From: Candidatus Bathyarchaeota archaeon
GTDB taxonomy: Archaea > Thermoproteota > Bathyarchaeia > Bathyarchaeales > Bathycorpusculaceae
Direction of reading: 5' to 3'
DNA length: 64,000 nt
NCBI GenBank assembly: GCA_018396675.1
Contig: JAGTQX010000014.1
Span: 62,001 to 126,000, forward strand
A model generated the notes under the pieces. The model searched no databases. It had not been told where the DNA came from and saw only the letters and a program-made list of their open reading frames with translations. Positions 18,511-25,448 of the stretch are shown here, piece after piece. Numbering within the stretch: the stretch's first letter is position 1; the number at the start of each line of letters is the position of its first letter. Position numbers and translations under genes: made by a program.

Positions 18511-20003
18511 CTTCCATTACCCGTAAATTTATGTTTCCAAAGTTTCTGTCGAATCTTATGCAGCTTATTCATCATTCTTGGAATTACCGCCAAATATGGC
18601 GTGGGCGCGGTTTCCACTGTGGCATATATGGCTAGGGCTGTAGCCCAGAAAACGTCGTCATGCGTGCCTCTTGGGTGGCTGAAAGCTATGGTGCCGTCTT
18701 TTCGGAGTTGATGCCGTTCTACGTTAAGTTCGGTTACGTAGTCGCTGCGGTAGGGTTTTTCCCATGTGAAGTAGGGAAAGTGGTATTTGCCTTCTAGCAT
18801 TCGTTGTTTTAGGATTGTTGCCATTTCCTGTTTGCGTTGCGCTGTGAAGGTTATACCTTCCACGTTTTGTATGTCTGCGTTTTTCATGTCTTCGCATATG
18901 TAGTCGCCTACTCCTGTCATGTCTACGTGGATTTTTTGGAGTGTGTTCCAGCGGTTGGTTAAAGCCTTAACGTAGCCTATTACGCTTGCGTAGCTTGTTC
19001 CAAGTGGGAATATTTTTAGGTGCACAAGCTGGAATTGGTCGGCTACTTTTTGTGTTATTGCGAGGACGCTGTAGTCTTCGTGCTTGCCAAGGTCAAGTCC
19101 GGCGTAGAATTCGCCTTGTTGGGTGGTTTCGAATTCTAGAAGTTCCAGGTTTGGGTCTATGCATTTGGCTATGAGGCTTTGCGGAAGCCATGTGTCTTGG
19201 TCTTCTGCCCATTCGGCTTCCATTTCTCGGCGCCATCGGGCTGGGTCTTCAGCGTATTGTCTTCTGATTTTTTCTAGAATGTTAGCTTTTAAGGGTCCGT
19301 TGGGTTCTGTGGCTTCTCGCCAGGTTACGTGGCTTTTTGTCCAGTCGCTGTAGTCTTGGTGGTTGCATATTCGCCAGAATACGCTGTCTGTGTTCCATGG
19401 TGTGGAGCTGCAGACGAGTTTGCCGTTTGTGGCGCTTAAGGCGAATAGGATGGCGTCAAAGAGTTCTGTGTCGTTCGGCGTGAGATTCGCCTCGTCCCAG
19501 TAGGCCAGGTTTAGCGTGTAGCCTCTTATGCCTTCTGGGTTGTTGGGTAAAGCCTCTATTATGCTGCCGTTTGCGAAGTATATGGCGGTTCGCTGTATTT
19601 TTAGAACCATGCCGGATGGGAGTTTGCGGGTGAAAGCGGCTATTCGTCTTAGCACGAGTTTTGATTGGCGTAGGCCGGGGGCTACTATGCAGATGTAGTT
19701 GTCTGGATGCGTTAAGGCGTACCATAATAGTAGTGCGCTTGTTATCCAGCTTTTTCCTGATTGGCGGCACCATCGGGCGGCTAGGAACTGGTTTTCGAGG
19801 AATAGGCGTATGAATTCTTTTTGGTAGTTGGTTGGTTTAAAGCCTACTATTTGTTGGAAAAACTCTTCTGGGTTGCTACTTAGCGTTTTGGCTTTGGCTA
19901 CTTCGGCGTCGGCGAGGATTTTTTGGCTTTGTTGGAGGCTGAACCATTTAGGCAGTATCTGGTTTGGGCGTAGGGTTTTAGGCTTTTTGAGCGAGCTCAG
20001 CAT
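18507..20003 (-). CDS. terL: Phage-type terminase large subunit
   Basis: 498-aa packaging motor: ATPase plus nuclease. The ATPase has Walker A-like WCRQSGKSW (78-86) and Walker B AYWDEAN (167-173). The RNase H-like nuclease has acidic residues in GLDLGKHEDYS (D304), HVDMTGVGD (D361) and THDDVFWATALA (D449/D450), so all catalytic positions look intact. Start ATG 20003 with GGAG 8 nt upstream, overlapping the HTH gene by 26 bp. No portal, capsid, protease or tail genes lie nearby. It could be a provirus remnant or a domesticated terminase; the open frame and intact motifs argue for selection. Confidence 0.9.
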   Translation of the reverse strand: MLSSLKKPKTLRPNQILPKWFSLQQSQKILADAEVAKAKTLSSNPEEFFQQIVGFKPTNYQKEFIRLFLENQFLAARWCRQSGKSWITSALLLWYALTHPDNYICIVAPGLRQSKLVLRRIAAFTRKLPSGMVLKIQRTAIYFANGSIIEALPNNPEGIRGYTLNLAYWDEANLTPNDTELFDAILFALSATNGKLVCSSTPWNTDSVFWRICNHQDYSDWTKSHVTWREATEPNGPLKANILEKIRRQYAEDPARWRREMEAEWAEDQDTWLPQSLIAKCIDPNLELLEFETTQQGEFYAGLDLGKHEDYSVLAITQKVADQFQLVHLKIFPLGTSYASVIGYVKALTNRWNTLQKIHVDMTGVGDYICEDMKNADIQNVEGITFTAQRKQEMATILKQRMLEGKYHFPYFTWEKPYRSDYVTELNVERHQLRKDGTIAFSHPRGTHDDVFWATALAIYATVETAPTPYLAVIPRMMNKLHKIRQKLWKHKFTGNGR

Positions 20004-20403
20004 ATTTTTTCTCCAGCTCCAGAAGTTTGGTTTCTATTTGGCGGTAGCCCACGTATTTTTCAAGGCCGCTTTCATACGCCTTATACAACGCGGCTATTGC
20101 GCTTAGGCGTTGGAGTTCTGTTTTGCCCAGTCCCGGCTCGGCGGCCTTTTTCAGTGCGCCTGCGAGAAGCAGCAACACCTCTTCTAGGCTTGGTAAGGCT
20201 TGTGGGATTTCAAATGTCGTTGTTAATTCGAGTTTTGCGCCGACGACATTTAGGCCTAATCGTTGAAGCTTTTTGCGTATGGCGTCTGGGCTGCGGTTGA
20301 ATTCTTTGGCCAATTGCTGAACAGCGTCGCGGCTGCATCCCGCTTTCTGGAACTCTTCTATGAGGCGCCTTTCCTCTTCGGGTTTCCATCTTTTATGAAC
20401 CAT
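19978..20403 (-). CDS. Small HTH (SANT/Myb-like) protein, candidate terminase small subunit
   Basis: 141 aa. The N-terminal third is a tri-helical DNA-binding domain (KRWKPEEERRLIEEFQKAG followed by LAKEFNRSPDAIRKKLQRLG), like the SANT/Myb or HTH fold; the rest is helical with a C-terminal coiled coil (IETKLLELEKKYAEL). Starting at ATG 20403 (SD GGGTGGT a few nt upstream) overlaps the preceding gene by 11 bp, and its 3' end overlaps terL by 26 bp. Position before terL, size and HTH-plus-oligomerisation layout fit a small terminase subunit, which recognises the packaging site (inference). Confidence 0.65.
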   Translation of the reverse strand: MVHKRWKPEEERRLIEEFQKAGCSRDAVQQLAKEFNRSPDAIRKKLQRLGLNVVGAKLELTTTFEIPQALPSLEEVLLLLAGALKKAAEPGLGKTELQRLSAIAALYKAYESGLEKYVGYRQIETKLLELEKKYAELAQKA

Positions 20404-20782
20404 GGTTGACCACCCGCTGCTGTTTAGTGCATCCTCGGGGTTTTCCACTGCCCAATAGGAAACTGTTTAAAAGCTGGTTGGCTTCTCCAGCTGGAACATG
20501 GCTTTTGGCCACAGCGGTTATTTTAGAAACCCAAGAAAGCGGTATAGCCGTATAATCAATGTCATAAAAGCCATCAGCATAACGAAAACAGTTCTGCGCC
20601 AAAATAATATGCCGGTTCCTCTGACCCAAAACGCCTAGGAATATACCCCAACTCGTAACTGGAACATCAATGCCACTTAAACCGCCACCGCTTAAGCTCT
20701 TGCCAATACTAGCGTCAAACCACACAACACAAACCAAATCACCTAACTGCAAATTTTTAATCTGCTTGGTGACTTCCTTCAT
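20393..20782 (-). CDS. Unknown protein, first gene of the terminase operon
   Basis: 129 aa, mostly beta by appearance: KNLQLGDLVCVVWFDAS opening, PVTSWGIFLGVLGQ and HIILAQNCFRYADG, then IPLSWVSKITAV, reminiscent of a small SH3-like barrel; the polar tail is Gly/Asn/Arg rich. No family recognised. The ATG at 20782 follows a TATA-like element at 20813-20822 and the stop is buried in the next gene's start region, so it heads a four-gene polycistron. Confidence 0.6.
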   Translation of the reverse strand: MKEVTKQIKNLQLGDLVCVVWFDASIGKSLSGGGLSGIDVPVTSWGIFLGVLGQRNRHIILAQNCFRYADGFYDIDYTAIPLSWVSKITAVAKSHVPAGEANQLLNSFLLGSGKPRGCTKQQRVVNHGS

Positions 20783-20812
20783 ACATCATCAAACGAAATT
20801 GGAAGAAAGACT

Positions 20813-20822
20813 GGATATAAAG
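20813..20822 (-). promoter_or_regulatory. TATA-like box of the terminase operon
   Basis: The minus strand reads CTTTATATCC about 31-40 nt before the ATG at 20782, a good archaeal TATA position for a short leader. No SD of strength is seen before that ATG. Confidence 0.4.
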
Positions 20823-20872
20823 AGAAGCGAAATTTCGAAATTTATCAATTTCACGAATTTTAGAATGGTGAG

Positions 20873-21769
20873 TTAGGTTAGCCATGTTTTCAAAATACTA
20901 GGCATCTTATGCGTGAAGGAAACCAAAACTTTTAGTGTCTTATAGGTTTCGTCGAATGTTGGCTTATAGTTATGGTGAGCTATCTTGTTTCGTATTTTAT
21001 CCCATAATATGTCAATATCGGATAATCTCTCTTTTGCTGAGTATTCAAACCCAAGATTCTTTAACCGATCTGAATAAGGAATTCGTCTTCCATCATTTTT
21101 AAAAAATAGGCTTCTTTTTTCAGGTTTTCGCGCAATTATTTCATCCGTGGCAGCATCAATAATTTTTTCCATTACATTACATGACCAAAGAACCGTCAAA
21201 TTGAAGAGACCTTTGTCGAATAAATGTGGAATAAATTTTCCATCCTCTAAACATGTGACTATTTTATTAGCGCTAGGAATTTCCTTGAGTTCATCACTCC
21301 ATACTTTTCTCTGCTTATCAAAAAAGTCATCAGTTAAACCTGCACTCTCGCGGAGGGAGAACCGCTGTCCATACACTGTAACATGCAAGACGGATATCAG
21401 AAGAGCTATTTGAGATATCATGAACAACAAAAAGTACTCAAGAGAACTAAATGTATATCCTAGAAGCTCATTAGAAAAGGCAATGGTCTCAAAAACTCCA
21501 ACAACGCTAGTAAGCAGAAATAGCGAAGACAAAAATGGTTCCATTAGATGAAAGTCCCGCCCCCAAATGTTTTTTGCCGGCAAGGCGCATACTAGAATAT
21601 ATAAGAGGAAAATTATTGCATAAGGCATCAACAACCAATAATTGAAGAAATAAAGAATAATCGAGTTAATGATAAAGGCTATCCCTAAGATAGGCAAACT
21701 AAAATAAAACATCTTCCGACCATATAATCTTTTATCAAAAATAATATGGAGAATTTCCAGAACTTTCAA
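20873..21769 (-). CDS. Membrane-anchored HEPN-like protein
   Basis: 298 aa. Four hydrophobic segments in the first ~135 residues (about 22-40, 45-63, 78-97, 110-133) are followed by a soluble helical domain. Near the C-terminus WDKIRNKIAHHNY contains R260-x4-H265, the catalytic RxxxxH pattern of HEPN ribonucleases, with the long helices that usually surround it. The start is TTG 21769, supported by an AGGAGG 8 nt upstream on the minus strand. It sits directly upstream of the terminase operon on the same strand, divergent from a rhomboid-like gene. No nucleotidyltransferase antitoxin partner is adjacent. HEPN is an inference from one motif; a DUF4145-like non-catalytic HEPN is possible. Confidence 0.6.
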   Translation of the reverse strand: MKVLEILHIIFDKRLYGRKMFYFSLPILGIAFIINSIILYFFNYWLLMPYAIIFLLYILVCALPAKNIWGRDFHLMEPFLSSLFLLTSVVGVFETIAFSNELLGYTFSSLEYFLLFMISQIALLISVLHVTVYGQRFSLRESAGLTDDFFDKQRKVWSDELKEIPSANKIVTCLEDGKFIPHLFDKGLFNLTVLWSCNVMEKIIDAATDEIIARKPEKRSLFFKNDGRRIPYSDRLKNLGFEYSAKERLSDIDILWDKIRNKIAHHNYKPTFDETYKTLKVLVSFTHKMPSILKTWLT

Positions 21770-21851
21770 ACGCTGTGCCTCCTTTCATTAACACATTTTT
21801 TAGCAGTATTCTTTAATATTTAATACCTTATCACAAATACAAGGTTTGGGA

Positions 21852-22793
21852 ATGAACACCAAACAATTATCAAGTCATTGTTTAGAAGGAGCACTGACAA
21901 TCTGCTTAATTCCGGTCATTTTATTTTCTATCTTTTGTTTGCCGAGTGATATTAGGGAGTTGTTGGTTTTGCGCAGTGATTCGTTGAATGTTTTAGCCTT
22001 TTTTACTTGTCATTTTGTGCATGAAGATTTCGCCAACCACTTGTTGCCCAACATCCTCGCCTACTTTGTGGCTGTCGTGCCTCTCTATTGGTTTCTCCTC
22101 AGGCTAAATGAAAAGAAGCTGTTCTACAAGCTTTTTTTCTTCAACTGCCTAGTAATGCCTTTTATCCTCTCGCTGATTTGGATTGAAGCATGCGCCTTCT
22201 GGAACATACAGACAAGAAGCTTGGGCTTTTCTGGGATAAATTCCGCTTTCCTAGGCGCCCTCATCTTCGCCTACGTGCTTTTACTTCACGAAAGATTAAG
22301 AGTGAACACAAGCTACGCAAGTCTATCCGCCATGTTCTTCGCCGCTTTAATTTTCACCTTAACATACTCCACACTCATAATAATCGCCACCACCACAATC
22401 GCAGCAATCTTACTAACCGCCTTCATTACATTCGCTTACAAAACAGCGAAAAGCATAGACCTCCAATCCAAAAACAAACTTCAAGAAAAAATCAAAAACC
22501 CAAAAATCGCAGCCGCATCGGTAAACTTGCTTCTGCCTTTCCTATATCTTTTAATCTTCTTATTCAGCCTAGGCATATTCCCAACCCAAATAATTCAAGG
22601 AAACATTACGATAAACGTCTTTATCCACTACACGGGATTTGTGTTTGGAATAGGAGCAGCCCAGTTAATGTGGCAACCACAAAAACCGCACCGCAAACTT
22701 GATGACGCCTTTGGCGTGGACAAGGATAAAGTTAAGCCTTTCACGGAGGAAGATCGCGGCGAAAAATCTAAACGCATTATGTGTAATAGATGA
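21852..22793 (+). CDS. Rhomboid-like intramembrane serine protease
   Basis: 313 aa with six or more membrane segments. Rhomboid marks: FTCHFVHEDFANHLLPNILAY (His and Asn of the oxyanion region), SLGFSGINSAF with the GxSG catalytic Ser at ~127, and a late HYTGFVFGIGAA with the catalytic His at ~259. A polar insertion (~195-220) separates helices, and the C-terminal tail is charged and cytoplasmic or external. ATG 21852 is preferred (AAGG at 21841-21844) over TTG 21846. Substrates unknown. It shares an ~80-bp AT-rich divergent promoter region with the HEPN-like gene. Confidence 0.75.
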   Translation: MNTKQLSSHCLEGALTICLIPVILFSIFCLPSDIRELLVLRSDSLNVLAFFTCHFVHEDFANHLLPNILAYFVAVVPLYWFLLRLNEKKLFYKLFFFNCLVMPFILSLIWIEACAFWNIQTRSLGFSGINSAFLGALIFAYVLLLHERLRVNTSYASLSAMFFAALIFTLTYSTLIIIATTTIAAILLTAFITFAYKTAKSIDLQSKNKLQEKIKNPKIAAASVNLLLPFLYLLIFLFSLGIFPTQIIQGNITINVFIHYTGFVFGIGAAQLMWQPQKPHRKLDDAFGVDKDKVKPFTEEDRGEKSKRIMCNR

Positions 22794-22933
22794 TCCGCAT
22801 ATTGCCGTCGTAAAAGAAATCAAAACAAGACGGATATGATTTGTGTTTATCCGAAAGCCCAAACAAGTGCCACCAAGCTCTTATAAACATTAAAGTTAAC
22901 ATTCAACAAAAGGAAAGAGGAAGAAGAACTGAA

Positions 22934-23098
22934 ATGCCAAAGCTGAAACTTGAAGGCATATTCGTGCCTGCCATAACGCCCTTCACCAAAACCGGCAAAA
23001 TAAACCTCGAAGCCCTGCGCGCATGTGCAAAATTCTGGATGGAAAACGGCGTGAATGGGCTAATGCCATGCGGAAGCAACGGCGAAGCTCACCTTTTG
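22934..23098 (+). pseudogene. Truncated DapA/NAL-family aldolase relic
   Basis: Begins normally (ATG 22934 after a purine-rich SD) with the N-terminal barrel strands of the dihydrodipicolinate synthase / N-acetylneuraminate lyase family: GIFVPAITPFTKTGKIN, then GVNGLMPCGSNGEA. Homology ends at about residue 55, where reading runs into the 3' end of the converging EamA gene and stops at 23152. About 80% of the ~300-aa enzyme is missing, including the Schiff-base Lys and its Tyr. A deletion or rearrangement joined the 5' end of dapA to the transporter gene. Confidence 0.75.
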
Positions 23099-23985
23099 AA
23101 TTTCAAGGCAGCCGCGGCAGCCAGCAATATTAAAGATACGCCCACATATTGAAGAACAGTGACAAACTGTTGAAAGAAAATTATAGCAAACAGTGAATGC
23201 AACACAGGATCCAAAAGCAAAATTGTGCCTTCAGCGGTCGGCGAAACCTCGTTAGCCTTAACTTTGTTCAGTAACCCATATGGCAGAACTGTGCTGAAAA
23301 GAGCAAAAGAAAGCAACAGAAAAACTTGATAAATGTCGGGCAATGTAAAACCAACAATTCTTGGATTCGCGTTGAATCTAGAAGTTATCAACGCAAGCGT
23401 CAACGTGAAAGGCAACGCGAACAATATTGTGTTAAAAAGCGAGTCAAAAGGTGCGTATTTAGTCTGTTTCCATCCCTTAAGTGAAAGATAGATTGCATAC
23501 GACACTCCGCCGGCGATGCTTAAAATAACGCCTACGTTTACGGCGCCGCTTATGGTTTGCTCAAAGGACACGCCGGCAACTAGGAAAGCGCCAATAACTC
23601 CGGCCAGGATAAAAATTGATTTCTTTATTGATGGTTTCTCTTTGCTAGTTATGAACGCGAAAATTGCTGTAAAAATTGGTTGCGTATTCACAAGTCCAGA
23701 GACAACAGCAATAGGTGTGCCAAAAGCAACCGCTGTAAGCCCCAATGAAACAAGTAAAGCGAAAAAGAAGCCTATTAAGGCAAAGTGTGACAAATCGCGT
23801 TTGCATGGTAACCTCGGTTTTCCTTTCAAAATGATAAGCATTAGAAGAAGCGAAAAGCTTAACCGGAAAAACACTTGTTCGAAGCTTGAAACTCCACTTT
23901 CATTAAGCAGAGTGGAGAAAACATAAACGAAACCGAAACCTAAACATGCAATCAGAATGAAAATGTGACTTCTTGTCAACGCCAT
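23089..23985 (-). CDS. EamA-family drug/metabolite transporter (DMT superfamily)
   Basis: 298-aa permease with ten hydrophobic segments arranged as two EamA repeats; in the second repeat, PTAEGTILLLDPVLHSLFAIIFF is the conserved penultimate region. The short basic C-terminus (KFKR) is typical. The stop overlaps the dapA relic by about 10 bp, so the rearrangement endpoint is at or just beyond the end of this gene, which itself appears intact. Direction and substrate (amino acids, metabolites) are unknown. Confidence 0.87.
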   Translation of the reverse strand: MALTRSHIFILIACLGFGFVYVFSTLLNESGVSSFEQVFFRLSFSLLLMLIILKGKPRLPCKRDLSHFALIGFFFALLVSLGLTAVAFGTPIAVVSGLVNTQPIFTAIFAFITSKEKPSIKKSIFILAGVIGAFLVAGVSFEQTISGAVNVGVILSIAGGVSYAIYLSLKGWKQTKYAPFDSLFNTILFALPFTLTLALITSRFNANPRIVGFTLPDIYQVFLLLSFALFSTVLPYGLLNKVKANEVSPTAEGTILLLDPVLHSLFAIIFFQQFVTVLQYVGVSLILLAAAAALKFKR

Positions 23986-24066
23986 TTTTTCTGTACCATC
24001 TCAAAGAGCAAAATAAAATGGGCATGCTATAAAGCATTACACTATACAGAAGAAGAATTTTATGGT

Positions 24067-24762
24067 TTAAACTAGGAGAACAGCGATTATCCCGCTTAGA
24101 AAAACGCCGTCGAATGTTCCCGCGCCACCTATGCTTGCTATTCTCGCGCCAAGCTTCGGAATCTTATGCAGGTTGGCGATATCTGCACCAAAAAGTGTGC
24201 CAAGCACACCTGACACATAAGCAACTACAGCTGGCGCGTTAGAAGGCAAGAGGTAAGCTGACAACGCGGCGGCTAAAGGCGGAACAAAAGCTGGGGTCAC
24301 TATTCCTAATCCTTTCACTGGTCTTGCCACTGCATGTGTTACAACAGCAACCACTACGGTTCCAATCAACGCATAAAGCGCGGCTGAAGGCATTTTCCAA
24401 AGAAGATAGGCTGACACGACTGTTGGGATTATGGCTCCGCCAACATTCATTGCAACAAGCGTCGTGAATTCTCCGTATTCAACTTGAGGCACTCTGAAAG
24501 CTATGCCAAAGAAACTAACGTACTCCTCTTTAACTATTGGAATTACCGCCTTAAGTTTCAAGAGTGGAATATTGATGCTGCTTCCGACGAAAGTTGCCAC
24601 AAGAATAAGCACAGTTGTTTGTAGACTGAAGCCAACCTGCCTAAAAGCGATTCCAACAACTCCAAAGAATATTAAACCAATAATTAGTACTAAAATCAAG
24701 AAGAGAAGTGCAAAAACGCCGTAACTGTGAGGGAAATAGATTGTACGTCTGCTCAAAACCAT
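24067..24762 (-). CDS. DUF1614-like integral membrane protein
   Basis: About 231 aa with seven to eight hydrophobic segments. VGSSINIPLLKL, the ATP-free Gly/Ala-rich helices VAMNVGGAIIPTVVSAYLLW and a terminal GGAGTFDGVFLSGIIAVLLV resemble archaeal DUF1614 proteins. ATG 24762 is chosen; an upstream extension to 24816 has a polar N-terminus unlike the family. Function unknown. It is divergent from ppa with ~140 bp between the starts. Confidence 0.6.
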   Translation of the reverse strand: MVLSRRTIYFPHSYGVFALLFLILVLIIGLIFFGVVGIAFRQVGFSLQTTVLILVATFVGSSINIPLLKLKAVIPIVKEEYVSFFGIAFRVPQVEYGEFTTLVAMNVGGAIIPTVVSAYLLWKMPSAALYALIGTVVVAVVTHAVARPVKGLGIVTPAFVPPLAAALSAYLLPSNAPAVVAYVSGVLGTLFGADIANLHKIPKLGARIASIGGAGTFDGVFLSGIIAVLLV

Positions 24763-24873
24763 GCATCTCTTCACATTTGTAATGCTCGAAGCAACGCCAT
24801 AAAAATCATTAATCAAGGCTATAAAAGAATCGCTAACAAGAGAATAATGCTAGACAAAAACTCTAAATAACCA

Positions 24874-24892
24874 TTTAACCAGTCTGGTTAAA
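24874..24892. promoter_or_regulatory. Perfect palindrome upstream of ppa (operator candidate)
   Basis: TTTAACCAG and CTGGTTAAA flank a single T, a 19-bp perfect palindrome ending 10 nt before the ppa ATG. It lies just downstream of a TATA-like CTAAATAA (24862-24869), so a bound repressor would cover the transcription start. Confidence 0.5.
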
Positions 24893-24902
24893 GGCGTCAG
24901 AA

Positions 24903-25433
24903 ATGAACATTTGGCGTGATCTTCCATGCGGCGACAAACCTCCAGAAATCTTAAACATGATAATAGAAGTTATTAGCGGTTCAAGAGACAAATACGAATA
25001 CAATATTAAATGGGAAACCTTTGTCTTGGACCGCATAATACCCTCATCAGTAGTTTTCCCTGTGGAATACGGTTTTGTGCCGCAGACATGGTATGATGAT
25101 GAAGACCCGTTGGACATTATGGTCTTAAGCTATGAACCTCTTGAAGTTGGATGCCTAGTCAAAGTTAGGGTCATAGGCGCGCTAATAATGGAAGACGAGA
25201 AAGGCGAAGACCCAAAAATACTTTCGGTGCTTGTTAACGACGCAAGATTTGACGGCTACAAAGACATAAGCGACGTTCACCCACACAAGCTTAGGGAGAT
25301 CCAAGAATTTTTTGAAACTTACAAGCGGCTTGAACCGCGTAAATGGGTCAAAATAAAAGGGTGGAAAAACGCCGAAGAAGCTATGAAAATCGTGGAATAC
25401 ACAATCAAAAAGTTCAAAGAATTAAATACTTGA
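24903..25433 (+). CDS. ppa: Inorganic pyrophosphatase (class I)
   Basis: Hydrolyses PPi to drive biosynthesis. 176 aa, normal for the soluble Mg-dependent family. Active-site signatures are present: EVISGSRDKYEYNIK, the basic-aromatic entry; VFPVEYGFVPQTW; DEDPLDIMVLS, the D(S/G)DPxD metal motif; EDEKGEDPKILSV; and the C-terminal KWVKIKGWKNAEEA. ATG 24903 follows a palindromic operator-like sequence. Confidence 0.95.
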   Translation: MNIWRDLPCGDKPPEILNMIIEVISGSRDKYEYNIKWETFVLDRIIPSSVVFPVEYGFVPQTWYDDEDPLDIMVLSYEPLEVGCLVKVRVIGALIMEDEKGEDPKILSVLVNDARFDGYKDISDVHPHKLREIQEFFETYKRLEPRKWVKIKGWKNAEEAMKIVEYTIKKFKELNT

Positions 25434-25448
25434 CGAAGCAAAAAAACT

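Noticed and set aside
17047-20782. Complete provirus
   Set aside because: No capsid, portal, tail or replication genes flank the terminase module within the window.
22190-22702. 170-codon frame inside the rhomboid-like gene
   Set aside because: Same-strand shadow of a membrane gene; Arg/His/Asn-rich product without domain.
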